A stretch of 24,164 nucleotides of DNA from JBJMLO01 sp045805265. Its GTDB lineage: Bacteria > Actinomycetota > UBA4738 > JACQTL01. Shown one piece after another: positions 7,958-15,178 of this stretch (within the stretch, counting starts at the first letter, position 1; each line of letters begins with the position of its first letter). Position numbers and translations under genes: made by a program. The notes beneath the pieces were generated by a model. It did no database searches, was not told the DNA's origin, and saw only the letters and a list, made by a program, of their open reading frames with translations. The stretch spans positions 1-24,164 of the forward strand of contig JBJMLO010000026.1 in assembly GCA_045805265.1 (NCBI GenBank). Reading direction: 5' to 3'.

Positions 7958-9478
7958 GTGCCGACCACCGTGACCATGCCGCAGCTCGGCGAGACCGTCA
8001 TCGAGGGGACCATCCTGAAGTGGCTGAAGTCCGAGGGCGAGACGATCGAGCGCGACGAGCCGCTGTTCGAGATCTCGACCGACAAGGTCGACACGGAGGT
8101 GCCCTCGCCGGTGGCCGGCACGGTGGCGAAGATCCTCGTGCCGGAGGGCGAGACCGTGTCGGTCGGCACGAACCTGGCGGAGATCGACGACGGCTCCGCC
8201 GAGCAGCGGACGGCCGAGGTACCCGCGGAGCCGGCCGCCGAGACGGAGCCCCAGGAGGAGGAGCAGGCCGAGGAGTCGCAGGAGCAGGAGGAGAAGGAAA
8301 AGGAGCGGCCCGCCGAGGAGCAGCCGGTGGGCGCGGCGGCCGCGGGCGAGGCTACACCCGAGCAGGCCCGGCTCGGCGATGCGGAGGCGCCGTCCGGTCC
8401 GCCGCCGCGGGCGCCCGAGCCCGTGGCGAGCGGAGTCCAGGCCTCCGGCGAGGCGGGCGGGTCCGTCGGCGGGGGGGGCGAGCGCAGCCACATCCTCTCC
8501 CCGCTGGTCCGGCGCCTGGCCGAGGAGCACTCGATCGACCTCGGCCAGGTGCAGGGCACCGGGACCGGCGGCAGGATCACGAAGCACGACATCACGGCGT
8601 TCATCGAGTCCGGCGGCGCACCGGCTCCCGAGCCCGCCGCTCCGGCTGCCGCTGCCTCGGCACCCCAGCCGGCTCCCGCCGCGGCGACCGCCGCCGCTCC
8701 AGCGGTCCAGCCCGTCGAGCCGACCGCCGCTCCCGCACCCGCGGCCGCGGCCGAGCCCGGCGTGCGCGAGGAGGTCCGCCCGATCACGCACATCCGCAAG
8801 GCCATCGCGAAGCACATGGTGGGCTCGCTCCAGGCGTCCGCCAGGGCGTGGAACCTGGTCGAGGTCAACATGGAACAGGTCGCGCAGTTGCGGAACCGGG
8901 CCAAGGACGCGTTCAAGGCCGCCGAGGGCATCTCGCTGACGTTCCTGCCGTTCGTCAGCCGAGCGGTGTGCGACGCGCTGCTCGCGTACCCTGACGTCAA
9001 CGCGGAGCTCCGCGGCGACGACCTCGTCTACAAGCGGTACGTCAACCTCGGGATCGCCGTGGCCTACGAGGAGGGACTGATCGTCCCCGTCATCTCAGAC
9101 GCCGACGGCATGAACGTCGTGGGGCTGGCCCGTGCCGTCAGCGACGTCGCCAGCCGGGCGCGCTCCCGCAAGCTGAAGCCCGACGAGGTCCACGGGTCGA
9201 CGTTCACGATCACGAACCCGGGGCCGTTCGGCTCGATCATGAGCGTCCCCATCATCAACCAGCCGAACACCGCGATCCTGGCGTTCGACGCGGTGGAGAA
9301 GCGGCCGGTCGTGATCGACGACGCCATCGCCATCCGGCACATGGTGTACCTGTCGATGTCCTGGGACCACCGGGTGATCGACGGGGCGGCGGCCGCGCAG
9401 TTCCTGGGCCGGCTGAAGCAGAACCTGGAGAGGTGGGACTTCACCCCGGAGCTGCAGCACTACCTGCCGGCGACCTGA
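7958..9478 (+). CDS. Dihydrolipoamide acyltransferase (E2), single lipoyl domain
   Basis: Core of the complex, transferring the acyl group from lipoyl-lysine to CoA. Domains in the 506 residues: one lipoyl domain (1-78) with lipoyl Lys43 in STDKVDTEVPSP; a Glu/Gln/Pro/Ala-rich linker (80-175); the peripheral subunit-binding domain (about 177-214, ILSPLVRRLAEEHSIDL then GTGTGGRITKHDI) that docks E1 or E3; an Ala/Pro linker (218-268); and the catalytic domain (270-506) ending with SWDHRVIDGA, His471 and Asp475. GTG start at 7958 follows a strong AAGGAGG. It is 52 nt after E1 beta and one base before lipB. It is the only E2 in the window, so the branched-chain E1 pair at 13049-15138 may use it too. 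The acyl specificity cannot be read from the sequence. Confidence 0.93.
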   Translation: MPTTVTMPQLGETVIEGTILKWLKSEGETIERDEPLFEISTDKVDTEVPSPVAGTVAKILVPEGETVSVGTNLAEIDDGSAEQRTAEVPAEPAAETEPQEEEQAEESQEQEEKEKERPAEEQPVGAAAAGEATPEQARLGDAEAPSGPPPRAPEPVASGVQASGEAGGSVGGGGERSHILSPLVRRLAEEHSIDLGQVQGTGTGGRITKHDITAFIESGGAPAPEPAAPAAAASAPQPAPAAATAAAPAVQPVEPTAAPAPAAAAEPGVREEVRPITHIRKAIAKHMVGSLQASARAWNLVEVNMEQVAQLRNRAKDAFKAAEGISLTFLPFVSRAVCDALLAYPDVNAELRGDDLVYKRYVNLGIAVAYEEGLIVPVISDADGMNVVGLARAVSDVASRARSRKLKPDEVHGSTFTITNPGPFGSIMSVPIINQPNTAILAFDAVEKRPVVIDDAIAIRHMVYLSMSWDHRVIDGAAAAQFLGRLKQNLERWDFTPELQHYLPAT

Positions 9479-9479
9479 G

Positions 9480-10193
9480 ATGGTCAAGCAGCTTGACGAC
9501 CTCGCCGGCCGGGCCCCCTCCGTGGGCCGCACCGGCTGGCTGGTCCGCCCCGAGGGCCTCGTCCCGTACGAGGATGCCTACGCCGCCATGCACGACCTGG
9601 CCGAGCGGCGCGCCGCCGGCCAGGTCCCCGACACGCTGATCCTGCTGGAGCATCCTCCCGTCTACACGGCCGGGCGCCGGGCGCAGGCGGACCACGTGCG
9701 GTGGACCGAGCGCGAGATCGACGCGGCCGGCGCCAGCCTGGTCGACGTCGACCGCGGGGGCAGCGTGACGTTCCACGGGCCGGGTCAACTCGTCGGCTAT
9801 CCCATCCTGGACCTGGGGGCCCGACCCGACGTGATGGCGCACCTCCGGCGGATCGAGGAGGCCGTGATCCGGGCGGCGGCCGACGTGGGAGTCGCGGTAC
9901 ACCGGGACCCCGACGCCACCGGCGTGTGGGCCGGCGACCGCAAGGTGTGCGCGATCGGCGTGAAACTGACGCACGCCCGCGTCACCCTGCACGGGTTCGC
10001 GCTGAACTGCACCACCGACCTCCGGTGGTTCGACGCGATCGTGCCCTGCGGGCTGGCCGACCGCAGCGTCGTCTCGCTCACGGAGCTGGCGGGCCGGGAG
10101 GTCACGGTCGACGAGATGGCGCCGATCGTGGCGGCGCGCTTCGCCGAGGTGTTCGGCGTCTCGCTCGCCCCCCACGCCTCCGCCGTCGCCTGA
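9480..10193 (+). CDS. lipB: Octanoyl-[ACP]:protein N-octanoyltransferase
   Basis: Moves octanoate from octanoyl-ACP to the target lysine of lipoyl domains, the first step of lipoate assembly. The 237-residue product has every LipB landmark: LEHPPVYTAGRR, RGGSVTFHGPGQLVGYPILDL, GDRKVCAIGVKL with the catalytic Lys155, HGFALNCTTDL, and the IVPCGL block with the acyl-accepting Cys190. ATG at 9480 begins one base after the E2 stop, so translation is coupled to its own substrate protein. It ends exactly where the convergent methyltransferase ends. LipA, which inserts the sulfurs, is encoded at 15179. Confidence 0.95.
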   Translation: MVKQLDDLAGRAPSVGRTGWLVRPEGLVPYEDAYAAMHDLAERRAAGQVPDTLILLEHPPVYTAGRRAQADHVRWTEREIDAAGASLVDVDRGGSVTFHGPGQLVGYPILDLGARPDVMAHLRRIEEAVIRAAADVGVAVHRDPDATGVWAGDRKVCAIGVKLTHARVTLHGFALNCTTDLRWFDAIVPCGLADRSVVSLTELAGREVTVDEMAPIVAARFAEVFGVSLAPHASAVA

Positions 10194-10949
10194 CTACCCG
10201 GGGGCGTCGGCCACCACGGCGAACTGCGGCGTGACGCCGGAGATCAGCCCGGCCACCCCCGCGGCCGACCGCCGGACCCACTCGACGTCGCGGAGGCGTT
10301 CGATGCGCGGATTCCTCCACCCGGAGGCCTCCACGGCCTCGAGCAGCGGCGCCGCCGAGGTCAGCCGGGCCAGCGGGAGCCCCGCCAGCATCTCCTCGTC
10401 GTATTCGGCGTGGTGGTCGTGCACGTCGCCCCGGAGCCTGCGGACGCCCTGCGCGAGCGAGTGACGGGCGCGGGAGACGGCGTCGCCCGGATGCCAGATG
10501 CCCTCGAACAGCACGAGCCGTCCCGCGGGCGCGGTGACGCCGAGCCATGCGCCCAGCGCCGCGGCGGGGTCCATGGTCGTCCACAGCACGTGGCGCTCCA
10601 TGACCGCGTCGAACGGACCGGGCGGCGGCTCGGCGCCCGAGCCGACCCGGAACTCGACCTCCAGGCCCCTCGCCTCGGCCTTCCTCCGGGCGCGGTCGAG
10701 CATCTCCTCCGAGAGGTCCAGCGCGGTCAGGCGATGCCCGAGCCCGGCGGCCAGCACGGTCATCGATCCGGTACCCGCCCCCACGTCGAGCACCCGCGCC
10801 GGCGGCGGCGGCAGGAAGCGCAGCAGCGCGGCCCGCCATGCGGCGGCCTCCACCGGGTCGGTCGCCGCGTGGGAGGGCGTGTCGTCGTAGGTCGCGGCGT
10901 CCTCGTTCCACCACCGCCGGATGCGGTCCTGGACGTCGCGAGGCGTCAC
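10194..10949 (-). CDS. Class I SAM-dependent methyltransferase
   Basis: A 251-residue Rossmann-type methyltransferase of unknown substrate. Motif I is VLDVGAGTGSM (53-63), followed by the acidic end of strand 2 in LTALDLSEEMLDRA and a motif-IV-like FDAVMERHVLWTT. The C-terminal half contains a substrate cap with HHAEYDEEM. The GTG at 10949 has GGAGG 5 nt upstream; a longer open frame upstream overlaps the thioredoxin-like gene and is not conserved-looking. Its stop abuts the lipB stop with no gap, and it lies 43 nt downstream of the CnoX-like gene, probably in the same transcript. The family (Methyltransf_11/25-like) is clear; small-molecule or quinone methylation would be guesses. Confidence 0.8.
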   Translation of the reverse strand: MTPRDVQDRIRRWWNEDAATYDDTPSHAATDPVEAAAWRAALLRFLPPPPARVLDVGAGTGSMTVLAAGLGHRLTALDLSEEMLDRARRKAEARGLEVEFRVGSGAEPPPGPFDAVMERHVLWTTMDPAAALGAWLGVTAPAGRLVLFEGIWHPGDAVSRARHSLAQGVRRLRGDVHDHHAEYDEEMLAGLPLARLTSAAPLLEAVEASGWRNPRIERLRDVEWVRRSAAGVAGLISGVTPQFAVVADAPG

Positions 10950-10992
10950 GTCCTCCTCCGGAGGCCGGCGCTTCGACCCCTCCGCGCCCACG

Positions 10993-11823
10993 TCAGAACA
11001 GGGCCGCGGCCAGCTTGGAGCGGTACTCCCGGACCAGCGGCTCGTCGTCGCCCAGCACCGCGAACACGTCGAGCATGGCCCCCCGGGCGGAGTCCCGGTC
11101 CTCCGGGGAGTACCGCACCGCACCGAGCAGCCCGTCGAGAGCCTCCCGGTAGCTCCCCTCGCCAGCCATCCGCTTCGCCTGCGCCAGCGGGGACCCGTCC
11201 GGCCCCTCCGATCCGTTCGGGGACGCCCACTCCCGCACCCGCAGCGTCGCCAGCAGGCGGTCGGCCTCGGGGTCGGGCACGAGCGGCGTGAGGAGCTCGC
11301 GGGCCTCAGCCGTCTCCCCGCGCTCGGCCAGGATCCGCCCCAGTCCCAGGGAGGCCCCCCGGTTCCCCGGATCGGCCACGAGCGTGTCGCGGAACGCCCG
11401 CTCCGCCGTCTCGGGATCGCCGTTCGCGGCGGCCTCAGCGGCCTGCGCGGCCTCCCGGTCGGCCTCGCTCGGAAGCAGGCGGGAGATGAACTCGCGCACG
11501 GCCGGCTCCGGGTAGGCCCCGATGAACTGGTCGACCGGCCGGCCGTCCACGAAGGCCCACACGTTCGGGATGCTCTGGATCCGGAACTGCGACGCCACGA
11601 CGGGGTTGGCGTCCACGTCCACCTTGGCCAGGAGGACCTCCCCGGCGTGCTCCCCGGCCACCTTTTCGAGCACGGGACCGAGCGTGCGGCAGGGGCCGCA
11701 CCAAGCCGCCCAGAAGTCGACGATGACCGGCCGCCGCCGGGACTCCTCCACGACCCGTTCCCCGAAGTCGGCGTCCCCGACCTCGATCACGGTGGGTTCG
11801 GTGTACGCGGTGCCGGTGCTCAT
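10993..11823 (-). CDS. Thioredoxin-TPR protein, CnoX/YbbN-like co-chaperone
   Basis: Cytoplasmic protein with an N-terminal thioredoxin domain (about 1-115) and C-terminal TPR-like helices (about 122-276), the arrangement of CnoX/YbbN, which guards unfolded proteins and hands them to chaperones. The redox site is a full WCGPC (Cys42, Cys45), followed by the cis-Pro region QSIPNVWAFVDGRP. Unlike Escherichia coli YbbN, which lacks a normal CxxC, this one should be redox-active. The TPR part is Ala/Glu-rich with LGLGRILAERGETAEARELL. ATG at 11823 has GGAGGT 9 nt upstream. No export signal. The methyltransferase follows in the same direction. Confidence 0.87.
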   Translation of the reverse strand: MSTGTAYTEPTVIEVGDADFGERVVEESRRRPVIVDFWAAWCGPCRTLGPVLEKVAGEHAGEVLLAKVDVDANPVVASQFRIQSIPNVWAFVDGRPVDQFIGAYPEPAVREFISRLLPSEADREAAQAAEAAANGDPETAERAFRDTLVADPGNRGASLGLGRILAERGETAEARELLTPLVPDPEADRLLATLRVREWASPNGSEGPDGSPLAQAKRMAGEGSYREALDGLLGAVRYSPEDRDSARGAMLDVFAVLGDDEPLVREYRSKLAAALF

Positions 11824-11849
11824 CGGGTTCGGACCTCCATCGACTACAG

Positions 11850-11855
11850 AGATTA
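11850..11855 (-). promoter_or_regulatory. Probable -10 box TAATCT of the CnoX-like gene
   Basis: Minus-strand TAATCT lies about 26 nt before the ATG at 11823, giving a short leader that contains the GGAGGT ribosome binding site. The -35 region (about 11873-11878) is not convincing. Confidence 0.4.
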
Positions 11856-11877
11856 GCCGTCTGGCGAAACCCCCGAC

Positions 11878-11900
11878 CGGGCCGGCTCATTCCCGGCCCG
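11878..11900 (-). terminator. GC hairpin after the ACP-acyltransferase gene
   Basis: CGGGCCGG and CCGGCCCG form an 8-bp stem around a 7-nt loop, 20 nt beyond the acyltransferase stop. On the minus strand only a short T run (GGGGGTTT) follows, so an intrinsic terminator is plausible but not typical. Confidence 0.4.
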
Positions 11901-11920
11901 CTGGTCACGCTCCGGTTGCG

Positions 11921-12820
11921 CTACGGGTAGCTCAGCAGCGGGGCGACGGCGTCCCGCAGCTCGCCCGCCAGCCGCTCGGCCTCCGTCCTGCGCTTCAGGA
12001 GGTCGTCGATCTGCTCGACTTCGATCAGCGGCGCGAACGTCACCTGGATCGGGACGCGCTTGGGGATCCTGCTGCCCCGGGGCAGCGCGACCTCCGTGCC
12101 CGCGATGCCGCACGGCAGGAGCGGCGCCCCGGTCGACAGCGCGATCCACGGCGCGCCGGGCAGGAACGGCTGGAGGACGCGGGGCGTGCGGGTTCCCTCC
12201 GGGTACATGCCGAGGACCTGACCCCTCCGCACGACGTCGAGGCCGATGCGGATGGCCCGCAGGTCGAACAGCTCCCGGTCCACGGAGAACGCCCCGAGCC
12301 GCCCCATGACCTGCGTGGCGAAACGGGTCCGGAACAACTCGCGCTTCGCCATGAAGGTGATGGCGCGCGGGCTGGCCACGGCCGCCGCCGGGACGTCCAG
12401 CATCGACTCGTGGTTCATGCACAGCACCACCGGGCCCGAGCCCGGCATGTGCTCCGCGCCCGCGACCGACACGTCGAACCACCAGCCGAACAGGCCGGCC
12501 AGCGCGGATTTCGCCAACCCCTGGCCGGACCCCAGCCGGACCGGGACGACCTCCCCCGCCGCGCCCGGTCGGCGCCCGGCACGCTCCACGGCGTCGCACA
12601 GGTCCTCGACCGTCCGAAGGGGGCCCAGGCCGGCGTCCACGAGGTCGACCCCGCTGCGCTCGTGGAGGGCGGCGGCCAGCTCCGCATAGGCGATGGAGTC
12701 GAATCCCAGGTCGGCCAGGCCGTCAGCGGGGCCCGGCGGCGGGCCGCCCCGGCCGAGGACCTCCCCGACGAGGGCCAGCACGGTGGCGCGCAGATCGTCT
12801 CGAGCGGCACCACCGGCCAT
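11921..12820 (-). CDS. Acyl-carrier domain fused to PlsC-like acyltransferase
   Basis: A 299-residue two-domain enzyme. Residues 1-80 form an acyl-carrier (phosphopantetheine) domain with DLGFDSIAYAEL, Ser42 being the likely attachment site. Residues about 100-299 form a glycerolipid acyltransferase of the PlsC/LPLAT type with NHESMLD (HxxxxD, His137 and Asp142), FMAKRELF, GAFSVDRE and YPEGTRTP. It probably acylates a lysophospholipid or related acceptor at the membrane, perhaps from its own tethered acyl group (inference). The ATG at 12820 fits the family start and lies 10 nt after a TAAGCT -10 box. It is divergent from the branched-chain dehydrogenase genes, whose acyl-CoA products prime branched fatty acids, which makes a link to lipid synthesis attractive. 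Confidence 0.85.
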   Translation of the reverse strand: MAGGAARDDLRATVLALVGEVLGRGGPPPGPADGLADLGFDSIAYAELAAALHERSGVDLVDAGLGPLRTVEDLCDAVERAGRRPGAAGEVVPVRLGSGQGLAKSALAGLFGWWFDVSVAGAEHMPGSGPVVLCMNHESMLDVPAAAVASPRAITFMAKRELFRTRFATQVMGRLGAFSVDRELFDLRAIRIGLDVVRRGQVLGMYPEGTRTPRVLQPFLPGAPWIALSTGAPLLPCGIAGTEVALPRGSRIPKRVPIQVTFAPLIEVEQIDDLLKRRTEAERLAGELRDAVAPLLSYP

Positions 12821-12830
12821 GGCGCCGGGT

Positions 12831-12836
12831 AGCTTA
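12831..12836 (-). promoter_or_regulatory. Possible -10 box TAAGCT of the ACP-acyltransferase gene
   Basis: Minus-strand TAAGCT ends 10 nt before the ATG at 12820, so the leader would be at most a few bases. It is a weaker member of the leaderless pattern seen elsewhere in the window. Confidence 0.35.
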
Positions 12837-12840
12837 CCGG

Positions 12841-12870
12841 CCCGCCCGGCGGCAGGTCGCCGCGGGCGGG
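12841..12870. repeat. Inverted repeat between divergent promoters
   Basis: CCCGCCC-G-GCGGC and GCCGC-GGGCGGG form a 12-bp stem with one bulged G around a 5-nt loop. It covers the region just upstream of the acyltransferase -10 box and could be an operator dyad. GC-rich DNA yields such repeats by chance, so the role is open. Confidence 0.45.
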
Positions 12871-12925
12871 AGCCTGGCTCGGCGAGCGCAGCCTGCCCCC
12901 GTGATCGGTGCCCGGGCGCCTGGAC

Positions 12926-12931
12926 TACACT
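12926..12931 (+). promoter_or_regulatory. Probable -10 box TACACT of the branched-chain E1 operon
   Basis: TACACT stands in GC-rich DNA 117 nt before the E1 alpha GTG. A transcript starting about 12938 would have a leader of roughly 110 nt that can fold. No good -35 hexamer is visible. Confidence 0.45.
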
Positions 12932-13048
12932 CGGAACCAGGAGCATCTGCCGCAGGAGCCACTCCGGGGGAGCCACCCACCGGGTCCGAACCGAGGGTTC
13001 ACCGCCGTCGGCTGCCCCTCACGACACCCCGACGCAAGGAGGATCCAG

Positions 13049-14155
13049 GTGGCCACCGACGTTCGACGGTCTCGCCACGAAGCGCTCGGGCTCGCCGAGG
13101 ACGACCTGCTGGCCATGTACCGGACCATGGTCACGGCTCGGCTGTGCGACGAGGCCCAGTTCCGGCTGAACCGCCAGGGCAAGGCGCCGTTCGTCGTGCC
13201 CGTGTCCGGCCACGAGGGCTGTCAGGTCGCCACTGCGTGGCCGCTGCGCAGGGGCCAGGACGTGTTCGTCCCCTACTACCGGGACATGGCAGTGTGCCTG
13301 GTGGCCGGCATGACCCCGTCCGACGTGTTCCTCGGCGTCTTCGGGAAGGCCGACGACCCGTCCTCCGGCGGGCGCCAGATGCCGGCGCACTGGGGCTCGC
13401 GCCGGCTGAACATCATCACCGGCTCCTCCCCCATCGCGACCCAGATCCCCCACGCCGCCGGCATCGCCTACGCTGCGAAGTACCGGGCGGAGGACGCCGT
13501 CGTCGCGTGCTGGTTCGGCGACGGCGGCACCAGCGAGGGCGACTGGCACGAGGGGCTGAACTTCTCCGGCATCCACAAGCTGCCGCTGGTGTGGATCTGC
13601 GAGAACAACCGGTACGCGATCTCGGTGCCGCTGTCGAAGCAGATGGCCGTGAAGTCGGTCGCCGACCGCGCGCCCGCCTACGGCTTCGAGGGCGTCTCGG
13701 TCGACGGCAACGACGTGCTGGCCTGCTACGAGGCCATGGCGAAGGCGGTGGACCGGGCCCGGGAGGGCGGCGGGCCGACGCTCATCGAATGCAACACGTA
13801 CCGGTTCCACCCGCATACCTCCGACGACGACGACCGGACCTACCGGAGCCGCGAGGAGGTCGAGGAGGCCCGGGCGAGGGACCCGATCATCCTGTTCGGC
13901 CGGCACCTGCAGGAGGTGGGGCTGATCGACGAGGACGGGATCGAACGCCTCCGGACCGAAACCAAGGCCGAGGTGGACGCCGAGGTCGACCGGGCGTGGA
14001 ACGCGGCCGACCCGGCCCCGGACTCCGCGATGCTGCACGTGTATGCGGACTCGGGCGCGCCGGGCGATTCCGGGGCGGAGGACGAGCCGGAGCGCCTGGA
14101 GAACGCGGCCACGGACGTCGCCCCCACCCTCGACGGCGAGGAGGCCGGGCGATGA
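13049..14155 (+). CDS. bkdA: Branched-chain 2-oxoacid dehydrogenase E1 alpha
   Basis: Alpha subunit of the E1 that decarboxylates the 2-oxoacids of Val, Leu and Ile. The 368 residues follow the branched-chain family closely: VPYYRDMAVCL, SSGGRQMPAHWG, GSSPIATQIPHAAG, the TPP motif GDGGTSEGDWHEGLNF (157 on) ending at ENNRYAIS (185 on), and YRFHPHTSDDD with the conserved His and Ser-containing loop. These blocks match the human BCKDHA pattern as I recall it (RQMPVHYG, SSPLATQIP). GTG at 13049 is preceded by AAGGAGG; the frame is open further upstream but without conserved sequence. It overlaps E1 beta by 4 nt (ATGA). The C-terminal about 35 residues are acidic and low in complexity. No E2 or E3 gene accompanies it. 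Confidence 0.92.
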   Translation: MATDVRRSRHEALGLAEDDLLAMYRTMVTARLCDEAQFRLNRQGKAPFVVPVSGHEGCQVATAWPLRRGQDVFVPYYRDMAVCLVAGMTPSDVFLGVFGKADDPSSGGRQMPAHWGSRRLNIITGSSPIATQIPHAAGIAYAAKYRAEDAVVACWFGDGGTSEGDWHEGLNFSGIHKLPLVWICENNRYAISVPLSKQMAVKSVADRAPAYGFEGVSVDGNDVLACYEAMAKAVDRAREGGGPTLIECNTYRFHPHTSDDDDRTYRSREEVEEARARDPIILFGRHLQEVGLIDEDGIERLRTETKAEVDAEVDRAWNAADPAPDSAMLHVYADSGAPGDSGAEDEPERLENAATDVAPTLDGEEAGR

Positions 14156-15138
14156 CGGAGAAGAACGTCGTCCAGACCATCCACGACACGCTGCAGGAGG
14201 AGATGCGGGCCGACGACCGCGTCATGGTGCTCGGCGAGGACGTCGGCGCCCGGGGCGGCGTGTTCCGGGTCACCGCCGGGTTCCTCGACGAGTTCGGCGA
14301 GCACCGGGTGCTCGACACGCCGCTCGCGGAGTCCTCGATCGTCGGCGTGGCCATCGGCATGGCCCTGCACGGCTTGCTGCCCGTGGCCGAGATCCAGTTC
14401 GCCGACTTCATCCACCCCGCCTTCGACCAGCTGGTCAGCGAGGCGGCGAGGATCCGGTACCGGTCGAACGGCGACTTCGGCGTGCCGATGGTGGTCCGGG
14501 CCCCGTGGGGCGGGGGCGTGCACGGCGCGATGTACCACTCGCAGTCGATCGAGGCCTTCTACGGCCACGTGCCGGGCCTGAAGACCGTGGTGCCCTCCAC
14601 GCCGTACGACGCGAAGGGCATGCTCCGGGCGGCCATCCGCGACCCCGACCCCGTCCTGTTCCTCGAGCACAAGAAGACGTACCGGCTGATCAAGGGCGAG
14701 GTCCCCGACGAGCCGTACGAGGTGCCCATCGGGAAGGCGGACGTGAAGCGCGAGGGGTCCGACCTCACGGTGGTCGCGTACGGGCTGATGCTGCACCTGT
14801 GCCTGGAGGCGGCGGGCAAGCTCGCGTCGGAGGACGGCTTCGAGGCGGAGGTCGTCGACGTGCGGACCATCACGCCGCTCGACAAGGCGACCATCCTGGA
14901 GTCCGTGCGCAAGACCGCGAAGGCCATGGTCGTCTACGAGGACAACCGGACCTACGGCGCCGGAGCCGAGGTGATGGCGACGATCGCCGAGGAGCTCATG
15001 TTCGAGCTCGACGGGCCGCTCGTGCGGATCGGCGGGCCGGACATCCCCGCGATGCCGTACTCCGGGCCGCTCGAGCACTTCTACATGCCCGACGCCGAGT
15101 CCATCTACCGGCGGATGCGCGACCTGGCGAGGTTCTGA
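14152..15138 (+). CDS. bkdB: Branched-chain 2-oxoacid dehydrogenase E1 beta
   Basis: Beta subunit partner of the preceding gene; the 328-residue length is standard and there is no N-terminal extension. Landmarks: VMVLGEDVGARGGVFRVTAGF, RVLDTPLAESSIVGVAIGMAL, EIQFADFIHPAFDQLVSEAA, VVRAPWGGGVHGAMYHSQSIEAFY with the active-site His, VLFLEHKKTYRL and VDVRTITPLDKATI. The HSQSIEAFYGHVPGLK block favours the branched-chain over the pyruvate type. Its start is set by the ATGA overlap. A GC hairpin follows the stop, and lipA begins about 40 nt on from its own leaderless promoter. With E2 and E3 from the 4212-9478 operon it could build a working BCKDH complex (inference). Confidence 0.92.
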   Translation: MTEKNVVQTIHDTLQEEMRADDRVMVLGEDVGARGGVFRVTAGFLDEFGEHRVLDTPLAESSIVGVAIGMALHGLLPVAEIQFADFIHPAFDQLVSEAARIRYRSNGDFGVPMVVRAPWGGGVHGAMYHSQSIEAFYGHVPGLKTVVPSTPYDAKGMLRAAIRDPDPVLFLEHKKTYRLIKGEVPDEPYEVPIGKADVKREGSDLTVVAYGLMLHLCLEAAGKLASEDGFEAEVVDVRTITPLDKATILESVRKTAKAMVVYEDNRTYGAGAEVMATIAEELMFELDGPLVRIGGPDIPAMPYSGPLEHFYMPDAESIYRRMRDLARF

Positions 15139-15139
15139 A

Positions 15140-15157
15140 CCGGGGGCTTCGCCCCGG
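15140..15157 (+). terminator. Hairpin after branched-chain E1 beta
   Basis: CCGGGG and CCCCGG pair around the loop GCTTCG immediately after the stop codon. There is no T run, so it may be a weak terminator or an mRNA 3'-end stabiliser. It also falls where a -35 element for lipA would be. Confidence 0.4.
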
Positions 15158-15164
15158 GCACGGC

Positions 15165-15170
15165 TAGACT
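15165..15170 (+). promoter_or_regulatory. -10 box TAGACT for leaderless lipA
   Basis: TAGACT is followed by 8 nt and the lipA ATG. The stretch from 15162 is nearly identical to the one upstream of the lipoprotein at 2225, differing at one base up to the start codon. Confidence 0.6.
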
Positions 15171-15178
15171 GGCTGTCG

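Noticed and set aside
8221..8770. Low-complexity Glu- and Ala/Pro-rich tracts in E2
   Set aside because: These are the ordinary flexible linkers between lipoyl, binding and catalytic domains, not separate repeats or insertions.
11905..11940. Sequence GGGTAGCTCAGCAG resembling the 5' end of a tRNA
   Set aside because: It overlaps the acyltransferase stop and no anticodon arm, T arm or acceptor partner follows at tRNA distances.
12901..13048. Known riboswitch (SAM, SAH, TPP or glycine) in the bkd leader
   Set aside because: None of the conserved core sequences of those classes could be found, so only an unassigned structured leader is reported.
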